Source: Dehalococcoidia bacterium
GTDB lineage: Bacteria; Chloroflexota; Dehalococcoidia; UBA1151; UBA1328
Reading direction: 5' to 3'
DNA length: 7,321 bases
Assembly (NCBI GenBank): GCA_030745955.1
Contig: JASLNQ010000108.1
Location: 1 to 7,321, forward strand
A model generated the notes under the pieces. That model was given only the letters and a program-made list of their open reading frames with translations, did no database searches and was not told where the DNA came from. The translations under genes were made by a program, and so were the position numbers. Of this stretch, positions 5,884 to 7,321 are shown piece by piece. Each line of letters begins with the position of its first letter. Position 1 is the first letter of the stretch.

Positions 5884-6669
5884 ATGCGTATCGCACGTTT
5901 TGAAGTCGGGGGCGACATTCGCAACGGGATCATCGAGGGAGAGACCGTCAACGAGATCAGCGGAGACATTTTCGGGGGCATCACCCCTAGCTCGTTCTCC
6001 CATCGACTGACCTCCGTACGCCTCCTCGCACCGGTTGTCCCCTCCCAGATGTTCGGTCCCGGCCTCAACTTCGCCGACCACCTGCACCACGCCGCCGGGA
6101 TCACCGGACAGACCGAGATGTCGCCCATACCGCAGCCCTGGCACAAAGGGATCAACTCGCTCAGCAACCCCGGCGACGCCATCGTCATACCGTTCGATTC
6201 CTCCACCGGGATCGAATACGAAGGCGAGTGTCTCGCGGTGATCGCGGCCATTACGCGGAGGGTGTCACCAGGAGAGGCCTGGGACCGAATACTTGGCTAC
6301 ACCTGTGGCAATGACGTGTCTGAGCGCACCTGGCAGTCAAACGACGGCTCGATGTGGAGGGGCAAAGGCACCGATACTTTCGCACCGATCGGGTCGTGGA
6401 TCGACACTGATTTCGACCCCCGGGCAGGTGGAGATATGGTGGTTCGCGTGAACGGGACCGAGGTCCAGCGTGCCAGCACCGCCAACATGCACTTCGACTT
6501 CGGTGAACTGGTCAGCTTCATCAGCCAGCAGGTGACCCTGCAGCCCGGCGACATCGTCTGGTCCGGCACCACTGGCGATCCCCAGAACCTGAACCCCGGC
6601 GAAACGGTTGAGGTAGAGGTCGAAGGGATCGGCGTGCTCTCCAACCCCGTCGAAGCGGAAACGCAATAA
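5884..6669 (+). CDS. Fumarylacetoacetate hydrolase (FAH) family protein
   Basis: The family consists of divalent-metal enzymes that hydrolyse or decarboxylate beta-diketo or 2-keto acids at the end of aromatic or sugar-acid catabolism. The protein is 261 residues, cytoplasmic and of the short FAHD1-like size. A small N-terminal domain leads to the catalytic fold, with GLNFADHLHH (60-69), the metal-binding EYEGE (Glu113, Glu115) and GNDVSER (Asp144). GKGTDTFAPIG (160-170) matches the family's K-x-x-D-T-F segment. SGTTGDP (227-233) stands where SGTPxG is usual. AAAGGA lies about seven bases before the ATG, with an overall AAGGAAAGGA run. It follows the epimerase by 18 bases, so a shared transcript is likely. 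The dehydrogenase/hydrolase pairing is compatible with sugar-acid or aromatic-ring breakdown. The family is certain; the substrate cannot be read from the sequence. Confidence 0.95.
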   Translation: MRIARFEVGGDIRNGIIEGETVNEISGDIFGGITPSSFSHRLTSVRLLAPVVPSQMFGPGLNFADHLHHAAGITGQTEMSPIPQPWHKGINSLSNPGDAIVIPFDSSTGIEYEGECLAVIAAITRRVSPGEAWDRILGYTCGNDVSERTWQSNDGSMWRGKGTDTFAPIGSWIDTDFDPRAGGDMVVRVNGTEVQRASTANMHFDFGELVSFISQQVTLQPGDIVWSGTTGDPQNLNPGETVEVEVEGIGVLSNPVEAETQ

Positions 6670-6737
6670 CCGGCCGTTTTGCCCGACTCAGCCGGTAACA
6701 CCCCCGGCATGTGTCCCACTGTTGCTGGCGTCCGGCA
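6669..6737 (+). terminator. Two small hairpins after the FAH gene; weak terminator candidate
   Basis: ACCGGC (6669-6674) and GCCGGT (6691-6696) form a 6-bp stem around a 16-base loop, right at the stop codon. TGCTGG (6723-6728) and CCGGCA (6732-6737) form a tighter stem with one G-U pair and a 3-base loop. The second pairs better in the plus-strand transcript than in the minus. Neither is followed by a U-tract, so confidence is low, but the 99-base gap between convergent genes is where termination is expected. Confidence 0.25.
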
Positions 6738-6768
6738 CCGATCCCCTTCAGACAACCTGTAGTTACCT

Positions 6769-7321
6769 TTAGAATTGGCGCCGTAAAAAGCGCCACTCGA
6801 ACCAGACCTTCGCCCAGTGCCAGGTGCGCCCCGGGCCTCGCAATTTGACGGTCGGTGCAGGTGTCCCATAGAAATTACCGCGACCGATTCCCGCACGCCC
6901 GTCTCCCGTCTCGACCACGCACTCCCCGAAGCCATCGAAAGAACCCTCGTTTCCCCGACCGGTAATTCGCGCCGCAATGGTCGCAGCCACAACCTTCGCT
7001 TGCCCCGACGCGAACGTGCCCGCTTTCGGCAAGGGCAGCCCCATATCGAGGGGAATGCTTGTCACGTCACCGATGGCAAAGACACCTTCGTGCGAGGTCT
7101 CCATCGAGTGACGATCGACCGGTACCCAGCCGCTTTCGTTCGTCAGCCCCGACTCACGTACAACAGCGGGAGCCTCGTGGGGCGGGATGTAGACGAGGAA
7201 ATCGAACGCGACCTCGGTGCCATCCGAGAACTTCAGCATCCGCATCTCAGGATCGACCTCCGACACCTGGTGCTGCGGGTGGTAGGCGATTCCCCTCGCT
7301 TCGACCATCTGCCGTACACCC
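6769..7321 (-). CDS. FAD/NAD(P)-dependent oxidoreductase, sulfide:quinone reductase-like, C-terminal part
   Basis: The gene enters from the right edge and ends at TAA 6769-6771; its N-terminal half, with the first dinucleotide fold, lies outside. About 183 residues are visible. The first read GVRQMVEARGIAYHP, the usual segment before the antiparallel strands of a disulfide-reductase-type flavoprotein. DFLVYIPPHEAP follows, then VFAIGDV, the C-terminal FAD-binding motif with its Asp. LPKAGTFASGQAKVVA and GFGECVVETG come next. The C-terminal HWAKVWFEWRFLRRQF is an amphipathic, aromatic and basic helix typical of sulfide:quinone oxidoreductases and NDH-2-like enzymes that sit on the membrane surface and reduce quinone. 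The Cys in GECVVE lies where SQR-like proteins often carry a conserved Cys, but a catalytic role cannot be judged without the missing half. It may alternatively be a generic NAD(P)/FAD oxidoreductase. Confidence 0.88.
   Translation of the reverse strand, partial: GVRQMVEARGIAYHPQHQVSEVDPEMRMLKFSDGTEVAFDFLVYIPPHEAPAVVRESGLTNESGWVPVDRHSMETSHEGVFAIGDVTSIPLDMGLPLPKAGTFASGQAKVVAATIAARITGRGNEGSFDGFGECVVETGDGRAGIGRGNFYGTPAPTVKLRGPGRTWHWAKVWFEWRFLRRQF

Noticed and set aside
5715..6251. Minus-strand ORFs of 120 to 180 codons opposite the FAH gene.
   Set aside because: They are antisense to a well-supported enzyme and have no Shine-Dalgarno or family signature.

Overview
The window looks like chromosomal DNA from a GC-rich bacterium, most likely an actinobacterium. 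The grounds are strong G/C preference at third codon positions, a CGNR-like zinc finger of the kind common in Actinobacteria, and weak or absent Shine-Dalgarno sequences at two genes. This placement is inference; there is no rRNA or other marker gene here.

Left part (1 to about 3,350). On the minus strand lies a large flavoenzyme, an FAD-dependent amine oxidase fused to a folate-binding GcvT domain (dimethylglycine oxidase / sarcosine dehydrogenase family). About 300 bases beyond its stop, the first 31 codons of another minus-strand gene run off the left edge. The gap between them holds a nested inverted repeat and an AT-rich, promoter-like stretch. Upstream of the flavoenzyme is a divergent intergenic region with an operator-like imperfect palindrome and an AT-rich promoter candidate facing right.

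Middle part (about 3,350 to 4,640). A plus-strand gene encodes a protein of about 348 residues with a C-terminal four-cysteine CGNR-like zinc finger, possibly a DNA-binding regulator. It is followed by a convergent small minus-strand ORF with one CxxC pair and a good ribosome binding site.

Right part (4,820 to 7,321). A plus-strand pair encodes an extended short-chain dehydrogenase (NAD-dependent epimerase/dehydratase type) and a fumarylacetoacetate hydrolase (FAH) family enzyme, 18 bases apart and probably one operon. The epimerase gene is broken by a near-perfect 35-bp tandem duplication between its catalytic Thr region and its YxxxK motif. Removing one copy restores an uninterrupted reading frame of 336 codons. 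Converging on this pair from the right edge is the C-terminal part of an FAD/NAD(P)-dependent oxidoreductase related to sulfide:quinone oxidoreductases.

Together these are mainly catabolic and redox genes: N-methylated glycine oxidation coupled to folate, a dehydrogenase/hydrolase pair, and a quinone-reductase-like flavoprotein. The most notable signal is the frame-breaking duplication. I see no tRNA, rRNA, CRISPR array, IS element or phage gene.
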